A stretch of 64,000 bases of DNA from Phymorhynchus buccinoides (taxonomy: Eukaryota > Mollusca > Gastropoda > Neogastropoda > Raphitomidae). The DNA lies in NCBI GenBank assembly GCA_017654935.2, contig CM065686.1, forward strand, positions 36,548,536 through 36,612,535, given 5' to 3'. Made by a program: the position numbers and the translations under genes. Shown one piece after another: positions 1 through 24,442 of the stretch. The number at the start of each line of letters is the position of its first letter. Position 1 is the first letter of the stretch. A model generated the notes under the pieces. That model did no database searches, was not told the DNA's origin, and worked only from the letters and a program-made list of their open reading frames with translations.

Positions 1-682
1 ATATGTCCGGAATTAATAGATAACTGTCAATTTGATGCATTTGCTTCAAGGGAAGTAAATCTGTGTGCACAGATGTGTGCACCTTGGTCACTTCTAAACT
101 CGCTTCACTCCCTTAGACCACAATTTTGCCTCTGACTTTGCTTTTGTAGTGGTTTGTTGTGGGGAAACCAATCGGTGTCGAGAGTTTTTCTGTATAAAGT
201 CTATATATAAAAACGTATAAAAATATCTACCACTTCCCTATGTCTAAACCTGAAGTAAAAACCCGTAATCCTTTTGTTCATGTATGTTTTGTTTGTGTGT
301 ATGGCTGGAGTGATTTGTGAGGGGTTTTTAATCATTCAAAATCATTGCGATGTGAATGAGTTAATAAAGAAAATTGTTTATTGTAGTTTGTACAGCTTTC
401 ACTTGGCTGAAGTGTTTGCCCCAACTTCAAGGTAATGTTAGTCAAGGATAAAAGCATTTAGAGTAAAGGCTATATTAATTTAACAGTGTTGAAGTAGTGT
501 TGATGTGAACAAGGACAATGCAGAAATGTTATTATAATGGTGAACTGAAACGTTAGTCATGAATGATGTGAATGGTGGTCATAATGCCTGTCATTTTATG
601 ACACGTTTGGTTATTTTTAGTCTGTTTGTTTATATATTCTTCTCTTTCTTTCTTTCTCACTTTTTCCTTCTTCCCTCCACCT
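1..682. other. No gene seen; probable intron upstream of the first visible exon
   Basis: No reading frame with coding character and no recognisable repeat was found. The first visible exon begins at 892 in mid-codon, so at least one earlier exon must lie to the left. This stretch is therefore probably intron. Confidence 0.5.
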
Positions 683-843
<161 letters not shown>

Positions 844-891
844 GTCTGATTGACCACATTTTTAAACATCTGGTTTTTCTTGTTGTTGCAG

Positions 892-13078
<12,187 letters not shown>

Positions 13079-13827
13079 TCAATAGGAATGGAGGTTTTTC
13101 TTTGGCTGGTTGGTTGGTTGGCTGGTTGATAGGTTGGTTGGGTTCAAGGCAAACAAGTTAGGAGATTATAGCATTTGTAGTAACATTGAAGATAATGTCG
13201 TTAGTACTGTAGTAAAACGGTCTTGTCATCAAGCTCTGACAGATATCTGAAGTGTTTTTCTCTCCTCTCTTTTGGGTCAAATTTGCATTTTTTAAACTTT
13301 TAAACATTATCTGCTATGTTGATTTCCTTTCCTTCATGTTTTTACATCCTGTAATAGATTTATTTTTAAAATTCGGCAGGATTTTAACTTAAAGCATTTG
13401 CCATGGGATGTCCGATTTATATCAGCTTTAAGCTGCTGATTAATTTTTTCATTATGTGCTCATATTTAGTGATCATAACTGACGAGAAATTCATATATGG
13501 AGCATACATGCAGTGTGTGTATGTGTGTGTGGTTGGAGAATGCTTATGGTGGGTGAAGGGATCGAAGGTGGGCTAGGAAGATAAAAGCAATAATAAGTAT
13601 TATGAATACTTCAATGACCAATCAAATGCAACCACTGTGTTGCAGTGGTGACATTTCATATTTTCAATTTGAACAGTGAGTCATGACATTTATAAAAAAC
13701 AATTAAAAAAAACATGTATTTGTGTGTCCAAACATAAGTATATGTGTGTTTTCTTTGTTTTGGTCAGAATATATTTGTGTTCTGGTTTCTGTATGCAATA
13801 GGCTCTTTGCCGCAGGCGGTTGACCTT
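13079..13827. other. Probable start of 3' UTR
   Basis: Begins with tandem TTGG repeats (13105-13140) and continues AT-rich. No clear poly(A) site was fixed; AATAAA motifs occur much later, near 17515 and 19592. A very long 3' UTR is possible but unproven. Confidence 0.35.
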
Positions 13828-13831
13828 GAAT

Positions 13832-14175
13832 GGGAATTGTTCGGAAATAATTAAGGGGAGTAATTTCATGGTGTGTGGGAGTGATCTTGCTTGACAGAGG
13901 AGGTCAAACAGGAAGTTTATACTGGCTTAATTAGCTCTCGCCTCGTGTGTTTGAGTAGACACACAGCGCTTAGAACACAGTGCGTCATTCTAAAATTGGT
14001 GGCCACTGACCACCCCTCATTTTTCTAAAAAAAATGTTTGCAAGTCGCTAACTCGCATCCTGCGGTTTCAAGCTTCGACACCATGGTTGCTATGGTTTGT
14101 CCGCCTTGGTCAAGGTAAACAACTCTAATTTTCACGATATGCTCTCACCTCGTGTTTTTCCATATATCGTCTATT
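13832..14175 (+). repeat. Family M dispersed repeat, copy 1
   Basis: Shares GGAATTGTTCGGAAATAATT, the ACACACAGCG block and TGCGGTTTCAAGCTTCGAC with 58886-59290 in the same order. The ends are approximate. Confidence 0.8.
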
Positions 14176-14204
14176 TCAGTAAAGGCCTTGAATGTACAGG
14201 AGTA

Positions 14205-14379
14205 CAGTGGAACCTCCCTTATAAAATCTTCAAAAATCATCCAAAATGAGGTCTTATAAGGGAGGGGTCTCATAAGGGGGGTAATTTTAATACTTACAAA
14301 GAAGGGCAATGTCTCAGAGAAGTAGGTCTTATGTGGGAGGGAGTCTTATAATGGGAGGTCTTGAAGGGAGGTTCCTCTG
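14205..14379. mobile_element. Family B TA-target MITE, copy 2
   Basis: CAGTGGAACCTCCCTTATAA at the left, GGGAGGTTCCTCTG at the right, TA on both sides. Confidence 0.88.
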
Positions 14380-14667
14380 TATACGCAACTTTGGGCACAA
14401 CATGCGGGCAAACGTGTGGTCTAATCTACAGAACGAACGCATAATGGCAATTGCCCTGTTGCATGTGTGTGTGTGTGTGCATGATTCTTGTGCCTTTCTT
14501 TCTTTGTTATTGTATTATAGTTAAATGAAAAAGTGCCTTTTATGCTTTTGATCTTCTGCTGGAGGATGGTATCTTTGCGTTCAGCTAGCTCTCATGAAGG
14601 AATTCTGCCGATGAATGCCTTTAAGAAAAAGTGAACTTTTCTTTGTTGGATTAGTGCCTGAATTTGT

Positions 14668-14914
14668 TTAACCCTTTCACCGCCAAAGTCGCATTTTAGC
14701 ACAACAGTGATTATAATACCTATGTCACTAAATGTCATCAAATTGGGGTCTATTATCCAAAAACCCTATTGTCTTAGTTTTGGGAAGTAAGGATAGACCT
14801 TGTTTTATGTATTTCAGAGAAGAATCCCCAATACTGCAGGTGGATTTTGTTCTCTACCCAGGTAAATTTAATGGAACATTTGGGCTGAAATATGGCTGGC
14901 GGTGAAAGGGTTAA
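14668..14914 (-). mobile_element. Family A piggyBac-like MITE, copy 3
   Basis: TTAA at both ends, CCCTTTCACCGCCA and TGGCGGTGAAAGGG; minus orientation, uninterrupted. Confidence 0.88.
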
Positions 14915-14929
14915 TGTTCGTGCACGCAC

Positions 14930-15489
14930 ACACACAACACACACACATACACATACATGTATAGTAATCATTTTATTCTTGTTTACCTCTACATATGTAT
15001 ATTCTGCACAAATTAATTTATTGTGCACAATTTGTTCTTTTTGTCTTGGCTTGGTTGTATTTTCCACAAAATGAGGCAAGACTTTTTGTTTTCATGATTG
15101 ATACTTTTGTATATTGTAACATGTTTTGAAAGTTTTAATCTTATCAATGCTACAAATATATGTACATTTTGTTTTATGTAATTCAAAATATGTGTTAACG
15201 TTGTTTCTTGTCATTTCAAGCCAAAACGGGTCTTAACTCGGTTATCATTAACACCATCATCATTGTTGTCAGTGTGATCATCATCAGTAGTATCTCCTTT
15301 TTTATTTCATTTTCTTCATTACCATTTTTGCCCATTTTAACCCCCAATAACCCTGAGATGATTCTCTGAAGTCAGCAAGATTAAAACAAAAGTACAGATT
15401 TATTTTTTTCTGTCTCTCTCGATCTTCAATAAGTTTGTATTTCCTTTTTAACTTTAAAAAAATGGAAGGGAGGGGGCATTGTCAACATA
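14930..15489. other. Non-coding, nothing recognised
   Basis: AT-rich sequence with a short CA run at 14930-14960. No coding frame or repeat partner seen. Confidence 0.4.
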
Positions 15490-15654
15490 CCATATTTTTT
15501 TAAATTATAAGGCGATACTTTTTTTCCCGAGAGTGAACCCTTGCGCCTTATAAGATGACTAATAAAATAGTAAGTAAATATATTAACAAAATTTGAATTT
15601 TGTGTAACTTTTTTTGGATGCGCCTTATAAGGTTTGCCTTATACTAAGTTATAG
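15490..15654. mobile_element. Family J MITE, copy 3 (degraded)
   Basis: Flanked by TA; contains ATTATAAGGCGATACTTTTT and the TGCGCCTTATAA block shared with 3897 and 59335. The right inverted end is eroded. Confidence 0.7.
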
Positions 15655-16163
15655 TAAAAAAAAATATGTTAACTAAGCATTCAAGCAAACAAAAACTGCA
15701 TTCAAAATAATATTTAATATTTCTGTATTTCACCAAAATAGTATTGAAACAGCCAAGGTTCTTAGTTCGCAAATGTTCCAAATAGATTGGTCTCTGTTGA
15801 GTAAAACTCTTTTCCATATGGCCCGGGAATGCAGAAGAAGAAGAATCATATTGATTGTGGAAATAGTTTTGTTTTGATGTAGCACTAAAATCAGTGCAAA
15901 AAAAACATGCTGCATGCGCTGTGCAAAGCTGTATAAAAAGAATGAAAATTGAATATCAAAATAAAAAGGCAACATATATATGTTATTACCAGCATTTCAT
16001 GAAAACAGAAGTTAATAAGGAGGAAAACAAGGAAGAAATTCAACCTGAAACATTTTTATTTAATTGTCTTTGTTACTGTTGATTATAATTTGGAGGGGAA
16101 AAAACAGCTGTTGTTTTCTGGAAAAAGAAATCACAAACCAACATAAGCTATCTTGTACTTCAT

Positions 16164-16533
<370 letters not shown>

Positions 16534-16805
16534 ACTCAAATTTTCTCATTGAAAATTTTCACTGAGAAGCAACATTCTGCCATTCTCAAGAAAGGGATAG
16601 GGTTAGGATCAGCCTAGGGTTATTTTCATAAAACTGAAAGAAGCAGACTTTGAGATTGAGGGTCGTAAACATGAGGGGTGTGTCTAAATCACAACATGAG
16701 GATCTCCGTTGTATATGTCATTCACTGTTGTTCTCCCAGCTGCCTCAATCCCCATCACCATTCCACCTGTATCCCATAGATCTAGCATTGAATCTTCTCA
16801 CTCCG

Positions 16806-16934
16806 CCACACTAGAGTGTAGAGTGGCACAGTGGTATCGCGTTCGCTTCGTGTCAAGTAAACCCGAGTTCGAACCTGGGTACAGGGGATTTTTTCCTCCA
16901 ATTCTGCACTAGGCCTTAACGGTCTGAACGTGGA

Positions 16935-16965
<31 letters not shown>

Positions 16966-17195
16966 CGTGTGCCCATGCACTTAGCATACGTTAAACCCAG
17001 TGGCAACGAAAAAGTTGTTATTTGGTCAAAATTTACCCCCCCCCCCCCCTCCCTCATCAGTGACAACAATCGCATGCAAAAAAAAAAAATGGGTGGCGCG
17101 CCTCTGGCTGCGATGCGCTCTCCAGGTGGGAGCAACCCGAATTTCACAGAGACGCCTCTGTGACTATAAAGTACCTAATAAAAAATACCTAAAAA
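16806..17195 (+). mobile_element. tRNA-derived SINE2, copy 1
   Basis: A box TGGCACAGTGG (16824-16834), B box GAGTTCGAACC (16865-16875). The conserved block GTCTTTCGGATGAGACGATA and the GTTAAACCCAGTGGCAACGA region follow, then a tail of TACCTAA-like repeats. The central block resembles the conserved domains shared among many metazoan SINEs (from memory). Confidence 0.85.
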
Positions 17196-17199
17196 AATA

Positions 17200-17844
17200 C
17201 TAGGACGACTTGTGATTGAAAGTTTCATTAAAAATTAAAGATGTTTTGGAAATTCATTACTGGTAGTCTTACAGTTTTGTATAAGCACTATCACGCATAT
17301 ATAATGTATGTATTTAGCCTGATGTACTGTGTACTTTTAATATGTATAAAAAACTGCAATATTCATATTTCTTTCTGTGTAAGGAGACAGTTTCTTGGTG
17401 AAAGAAAATGTTGCTGGGCTTTCCTTTGTCTATAATACTCTATGTTTTCTGGGATGAGTGTGGATGTAACCAAGGTTTTAAAAAGATATGGATAATAAAA
17501 ATAATAATTGTAACAAAATAAAACTTATGATCCTATTCAACAATGTTTGGGTCTTACATTGTTTTAAATTATCTGTGTATATTTGAAAGCATTTCAGGGA
17601 TGTAAGAAAAAAAAAGTGAATGTATCTGATAAATGTTTGAAATGTGCATGAAAAACCTGTTTTGGTTGCAGTTGTTATTTTGATAATATTTAAATGCGTT
17701 TTTTGTTGTTGTTGGGTTTGTTTGGATGATTTGTTTGGCCCTACTATAATTTGAATTACTCATTTACTGTTTGAAAAAACATTTTAAGGATGTATAATGT
17801 CATATATCGTCTAAATCCTTATATTCTTTAAGCAAGATTCTTTT
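17200..17844. other. AT-rich non-coding, nothing recognised
   Basis: Possible remote 3' UTR of the upstream gene. An AATAAA motif is present near 17515, but no supporting signal was found. Confidence 0.35.
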
Positions 17845-18089
17845 TTAACCCTTTCGCCGCCAGCCATTTTTCAGCCCAAAAATACCATTTAACTTACCTG
17901 GGTAGAGAAAAAAAAAATCTGCAATATTGTGAATTCCTCTTTGACATGTATAACATGAGGCCTATCCTTACCTCCCAAATTAAGAAAATTAGTTTCTTCA
18001 GATAACAGGCCTTGATTTGATGCCTTTTAGTGACATGGGTGTTAAACCATTGTGGTGCAAAAATGCGACGTTGGTGGTGAAAGGGTTAA
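17845..18089 (+). mobile_element. Family A piggyBac-like MITE, copy 4
   Basis: TTAA at 17845-17848 and 18086-18089 with CCCTTTCGCCGCCA and TGGTGGTGAAAGGG. Complete, about 245 bp; it serves as reference for the interrupted copies. Confidence 0.9.
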
Positions 18090-18618
18090 ACATGAAATTT
18101 AGGTGTGTTATTTTGTTGTTGATGTGCTGCCTCCTTTAATATTCTATGCATTTCTTTTTTCTTATTAAAATTGTAATGACAAAAAATAGTATTTTAGTAT
18201 CTTTTTGTATTTTTCTGTACAGATACACATTTTAATTTTTTTCAATATATTTTTTCTGCTGATCTGACAGCTATAGAGTTGTTGGGAAAGACATTCACTG
18301 TGTGTAGGAAATGTTTACCAGGTTAAGTTACCTATTAAGTATTAGATATTTTTATTATCATTTTACTTATGACAAGGAAACTTGTGTCTTTGTTCCAATT
18401 TTATAAATTGTTATTTGATTTTTTTTAAATGAACAAAATTAATTATTTATTTCTTTTTTTCCATTAAAACTGTATTTATGTAATTAAGCATAAAAGAATT
18501 TGAACTGGATGATTTTTAAGGATTAAAAAAAACCTTTGAATTAATTAGTAGAAAAATTGTTTTGTGTTTTTATCAAAAGTGTGACAATGAATTGTTTTTA
18601 TATATTCGTTTATATCTA

Positions 18619-18829
18619 TTGGCAACTGCAATGACCACCTTTTGCAAGAGTGAATGCCCTTGGTGGGTGGGGAAAGATGCTTGAGTACTGACCAAACAAG
18701 TGCATAACTCTCATCAATAACCCTATTTGAGGCCACTGAATGGCTGCCTTTTGCAAGAGTGAATGCCCTTTTGGATACTGACCAACTCTTGCCGTCAAGG
18801 GCGTTATTAACCCTGGTTGCAGTGGCCAA
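18619..18829. mobile_element. Family E inverted-repeat element, copy 2
   Basis: TTGGCAACTGCAA and TTGCAGTGGCCAA ends, with two internal TTTTGCAAGAGTGAATGCCC blocks as at 4280. Confidence 0.8.
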
Positions 18830-18839
18830 TACATTTCAT

Positions 18840-19960
18840 ATTTTGAAATGCAGCTTATATAAGAAAATATGAAAATATAAACCAAATGGAAATGTTATAG
18901 AAGAAAAGTATACTTGAATAAAATTATTTTAAAAATGAAAGAAACCAAAATGAACTTGTTAAAATTGGTGGTTGTTTTTTGATTTATTGATTATAATTTG
19001 TGCATTTTTTTAATTCAGTTATCTGATCCATATTATAAAGCACTTATCAGTAGTCATTTCATCTCTTTTGTTTTGAGATTTTATATTTTCTGGATTATGC
19101 AAAGTTAAAACATGGTTATATAGAAATTGTATATACAAAGACTATGCTAAATGAAATTATTCTAATTGTCCTTTTAGTAATCATTTTTTTTCTTCTCATG
19201 ACATGCTTATACTTTTTATAATGTCTTTGATATGCGCTCAATATGTTATACATATATTTACTGGTTCTATAAAAAATATCAAGTGTATTATTTTCACTGA
19301 ACCATCCATCCAAAGATCTGATAGTTTAAGTCGTTTACTGTGATATGTTTTACAACATAAATATACATTGACTATAGATATTAAATGTATGGTATACATT
19401 GACTGTGTTAAAAGTATATGATCAAAGTCTCATAATATTTTCCTTTTTTAAAGTATTGTGAACTGAATATACAGTATTCTATTCAGAAATAATGATGTAT
19501 ATTTTTTTTGGTCTTACATTTATTCTGTAAACCATGTTACATTCCATATGTTATATATTAACTTGGAAAGTTATAATATATTTAGAAAACAATAAACTTA
19601 ATATTCAGTTTTATAGTTCTTTTTAATTTTTGTGTGTGTGTGTGTGACACAATTGTGCATGCTTGTGTATGTGTTTAAGTTAAGGAACAGTAAACTGTAA
19701 ATACTGATTGAATTTTTCATCATCTTCATTTTTATATATCATGCCAACAAGAAGGCCCAAAGACGCCTGCGCTATTAATGAACCTAATTCAATGATTTCA
19801 CATTGCTGAATGCAGTCTTCCTATTTGAATACTGGGTAAACGCTTGTTGAGGTTATTAAAGCGCATGTATAAAATTTGCCTTTCTTCTTCCTCGTCTTTG
19901 CTACGCATATAGCCACAATTGTTACATTGATTATTTCACCAACGAACTTGGATGGGGATA
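18840..19960. other. AT-rich non-coding, nothing recognised
   Basis: Very AT-rich, with an AATAAA motif near 19592 and a short GT run at 19632. No coding signal. Confidence 0.4.
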
Positions 19961-19963
19961 GGG

Positions 19964-20288
19964 CTTCTTCTTCTTCTTCTTCTTCGATCGCTCAGACAGT
20001 TTCCTGTCAATTATGAGCGCAGATGCGTCATGCTGCCGTTATGCGCCTAACTAAGAAATAGTGAGGCCCAGCAAGTCCGACTTCGGCTGGAGGAAATGTT
20101 TTTAAAAGCGTTTCGTGAAAAAAGGCAGGAGAATGGACCGGTAAGGCAGAAAGATAGTAGATGACATTAAGCAAAGGGAACAGGCAGAGTCAAAGAGAGT
20201 GACAGATTAGAGGAAGTTACAAGCACAGAACTTCCAGAAGGTGGGGGAACTATTTATATGAAAGACCCCCCGGTATCCCCACGGGGGA
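19964..20288 (-). mobile_element. Family C SINE, copy 2, complete
   Basis: About 325 bp, minus orientation, with (TTC)n on the left equal to a (GAA)n tail. GGGATAGGG lies on both sides (19955-19963, 20289-20297), a 9 bp target duplication. Confidence 0.88.
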
Positions 20289-20918
20289 GGGATAGGGGTT
20301 CAACCACTCTTGATGGAAGAAAAGTCCTTAAGTAGGCCTGAGAAGAAAATGTTAGAACTCAAGGGAATAATAATAGATAATGGAGAATAACTAGCTAAAA
20401 AATAGTCTGAATCTGATGGGTCGCTACTTTAACTTTTCATTCGCCATTCATGAGCACTGAACCCTGACCCTTCCATCTGGAATCTGCATCCCTGCCATGC
20501 CTAATGTTTAAGTTGAATTCAAGGAAAATATTGTCGTTGAAATTCAAAAACCTTGTATCTCAATTTTGGTAGTTTTGAGAAAAATGAAAAATACTGTTTT
20601 AAAAATTAACTGCATTGACCACAAATGATTAAGTATGATGAATATGTTGCTCAAGACATTGCAAGTTTAGTCCTGCATTTTGTAAAAATTACTTTTTAAC
20701 GAAAAAATTTTGACTTGAAAAGAACGAAGATAGGATGTTTTTGTCCTTAACTAGATCTGAATTTGGGACTTTTTTTTTTTATCCTAGTTTTTCTTCTATT
20801 TTCACAACCTCATTTACCCCAGATAGAAAGTCGTTAGAGATACGAGCTTTTGGTGGAAGGTGGCGGGGAAAATTAGAGAGCTATGTATCTAACTAAAAAA
20901 TAAATAAAAATCGAGATA

Positions 20919-21607
20919 CAAACTTCAAGGTCAAGATCAGTACAGTCATGAATATTAAAAGCATCCTTAACAACTTAGAAAATTTTTAACAACTTAGATG
21001 ACATTAGCATTGATTCTCTTTTTACACTATCCATTTATAACAGCACTAGAAATCAAGAGGGAAAATTACATATACAGCGTTGTAATACTAACAGGCGTAA
21101 ACATTGTTTTAGTAATCGAGTTGCTAACCTCTGGAATTTACTAACACCTAACCTAAAAAGAGCACCAACACTAAATACCTTCAAAAATCTCCTTGACAAA
21201 GATGAAAATTTTAGTCAACTATTTTGTAAACATGATGATTGAATTACAATCATAATTTTAAAAGGCATGCTTATGCAAACAAAACAGTGTCAATGAAGGG
21301 ACGTTTATAAGCCGCGAGGCTTAGGCTTGAGCCAGTCCCACACTATACTATACTATACTATACTAAAGTTTTAGAATTTCACAGACGATGTACTATTTTT
21401 CTAATAAATGAAATATTTACCCAGCCAGAGGACGGGCATTGTGAAGGGGTCTGTGTGTCTGACTTTCACAGAAAGTTTCTGTAACTCGATTTGGTACAAA
21501 ACAAATATTGGATGCATTTTAATCAAACTTGGTGTAGGGGTAGGCATCTTAAAAAGGAAGGATGCTTTTAATATTCATGACTGTACTGATCTTGACCTTG
21601 AAGTTTG
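20919..21607. repeat. Perfect 50 bp inverted repeat around a LINE fragment
   Basis: 20919-20968 is the exact reverse complement of 21558-21607. The arms contain AAGGTCAAGATCAGTACAGT. The right arm belongs to a longer dispersed repeat (21421-21700) related to 23600-23800. Confidence 0.9.
21040..21365 (+). pseudogene. LINE ORF2 C-terminal fragment with ACTAT-repeat tail
   Basis: Encodes HCFSNRVANLWNLLTPNLKR and then LNTFKNLLDKDENF to a stop at 21239-21241, a typical non-LTR retrotransposon end. A short 3' UTR and tandem ACTAT units at about 21340-21363 follow as the tail. Confidence 0.8.
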
Positions 21608-21950
21608 ACCTTGAAATTTCTTCTTGTGGCCATATATCCTTCACATCATTAGAACAAATATTTGTTTAGCGTCCTCAAAGACCTTCTATCCGTCCTCACG
21701 GTCCATTTGGACTCATGTGGGACATTACTACGTATTTCGATCTGGACATCATTAGAACAGACACATATGGGACATTAGTAGATATAAGATGGTGGGAACG
21801 ATCCTGGAGGCAATGCCCGGAGGCCAAACTGTTGTCTAATTATATGAACAGTGAGGATACACTAATCGCAAGAAATCATGTGGTTATTTCGTAAGTATTT
21901 GAGTTATAAGTTATAAAAATGGGACATCACTCTGAACAACAACATACAAA

Positions 21951-22281
21951 ATGGCGGCTCACTTGGAAGGAGACACCGGGAAAACAGATTCTATGACAAA
22001 GCGGAAGGTTTCTGATGGAGAACACGATTTACCAAATGTGTTTAAAGGTTTTAGATTAGACCGAGTTTTGAGACAAGATCATAAAAATAAACTGATAACG
22101 TTACTGGGGAAGTTTGATGGTGATGAAGAGAGTAAAGAAGCGGTGGTTCTGCTGGAAAGATTGCCTTTCGAAGCAACACAGATTACTGGTTTGTTGACTT
22201 CAGAAGATGGAAGGACGGAAGAGACCCTCAAAAATTACATCTACAGCACGCATTCTGTCTTCACCCCACGCACGTTTGCTG
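21951..22281 (+). CDS. DCPS: DCPS exon 1
   Basis: Starts at ATG 21951; the donor GTAATG begins at 22282. The exon leaves one G, which makes Asp with exon 2. It encodes the swapped N-terminal domain start, with [20 protein letters not shown] matching the human pattern FSGFRLQKVL. Confidence 0.93.
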
Positions 22282-24381
22282 GTAATGGTATAATTTTGGT
22301 TCTTAGCGCACAGTATATCACATTATCAGGATTTTCTGCGAGGAAATAATAAATACGTAAAAGAAAGAAGGAAAAAAAAAATACAAATTATTAGGGGAAA
22401 TATGGACATGTGCGCTTATTTTTTCCTTCTTTCTTTTACTTATTGATTAGGCAGAGGCTAGGGGTACGGGCCCGTAATTCACATTCTCAAGGGTACGGGG
22501 CTCAATGAGTCAATCACGGGATGAAAACATTGTGCGCTAATGTCTTCAAAAACTGCTAACATAACTCTGACATGTTCCTATCCCTATTCCTCACCAAGAT
22601 GCATTAACCTCTTCAGTGCCGACGACTTATATACGTCCTCTATAGCTCTTCAGTACTTGCCACCGACATATATATATATATATAATCTGTCGCCACTAAG
22701 TAACAATTTTGCCGCATTCAAAGATTGCGCGGCAAACCGGCGGCGTATGCGCAACTAATAGGTGGCACTGAAGGGGTTAAATATATGAAAGCTACGCAGC
22801 TAGATGGGTCGTAAATCGCCACTGCCAAACATCCAGCGTGGACAACATGTTGACCCAGCTGCAGTGGCCTCCACTCAAGGACAGGCGATGCTCCGCTAGG
22901 CTGGCCACCTTCAAGTTCCACCATGGAGAGGTGGCCATCAACACTCCACACCAGCCAGTCCCCCATCCTCCATCACGACAGACTCACTCATTGGCCTACC
23001 TACTTCCTGCCTGTAAAACAAATTACAGGAAGTACTCATTCTTTCCCAGGGCTGTGAGCAAGTGGAACTCTCTTCCACCTAAGGCAATATCATCAGCCTC
23101 GGTGGAGGAATTCAAATCCCGGATCTGAGCCCCCTCCCCCCCCCCCCTGTCCCCCCCATCCTCTGTCCTCACCTTTCCATTGTCTCAGCGGAGTCCGGGC
23201 CTCTCCCCCAAATCATGCCCACCCCCCTCTCGCCCCCTCCCATTCAATCCCGCATTGAGCTGATCATCTGGGCAGCTAATCGGAGTAGTCCTTCACACAA
23301 GTCTACTGATTAGTTGGAAACCCCCCCACGTCGTAAGCGTCATAATCATCAAATTGTTGATGGAGGACGCTATATATGCAAGAAGAAGAAGAAAGATAAG
23401 AAAATGCATGTCATTTGTTGACGAAAAAATTGACTAGGAGTAGTAGGACTAAAGTAGGATTTGGAAGAGTTACTATGCCTGAACATGATGGTCTGAGTGT
23501 TGCAACACCGTACCCGTAGCCACTGTATATTGATTATTTCCGCATGGAAAATCCGGATGTACTGTATACGTGCCCTTATAATAAAATAATTTGTTATTTA
23601 TTCCCAAGTGGGAACTATTGTGATTGGGTTCATGTGTGTGTGTCTGTCTGTCTGTCTGTAAGTCGATTTTCTCAAAAAACTATTGGACGGATTTTAATCA
23701 AATTTGGTAGAGGGATAGACATCTTGAAAAGGGAGGTTCCTTTCCATATTCATGACTGCTAACCTTGTCCTTGAAAACCTAAATTTCCTTTGGGATATAT
23801 TTACAATTTCATTGTTTCAATTAGAGCAACACTCTCAGAATCGCATCTGTTAAGCAGATGAAGCTCGACTACGTGGTTTCAGTCTTCCCATTGACTGATT
23901 GAGCCCATAGCCACTCACTCGGAGTAGGACTAGGAGTCAGTCCAGGACCAAAAAATCCCTTGCCTCTGAATCGTCTAATGGGATTCACACCCTTGACCTC
24001 CTAGCCACTGAATCATCACATTGTTTATTATGCCACAGAAACGTGACAAGGGTGTGGGGGTAACACTAACAACGCTTGCTCAGTTGCTGGAAGAAAAGGC
24101 CATGAGAAGAAAACTTAGAACTTGACTGTCTAGAGAGAAAATAGATTTAAGATAAACTTTACAAAACTAGTTTATGACTGCAAAGTGACATTTAGTGACA
24201 ATGACAGATCTCCAATGCCACTTCCAAACACAGACAAATACACTGTACAGCAATCATAGGATGTTTGTGGTCAGTTTTGTTGTTGTTTGTTTGTTTCTTT
24301 GCTTGTTTTTTGTGTTGTTGTTTTTTTGGGGGGTTGCTTTCTTTGTTGTTGTTTTATATATATATATATATATATATAGAT

Positions 24382-24442
<61 letters not shown>

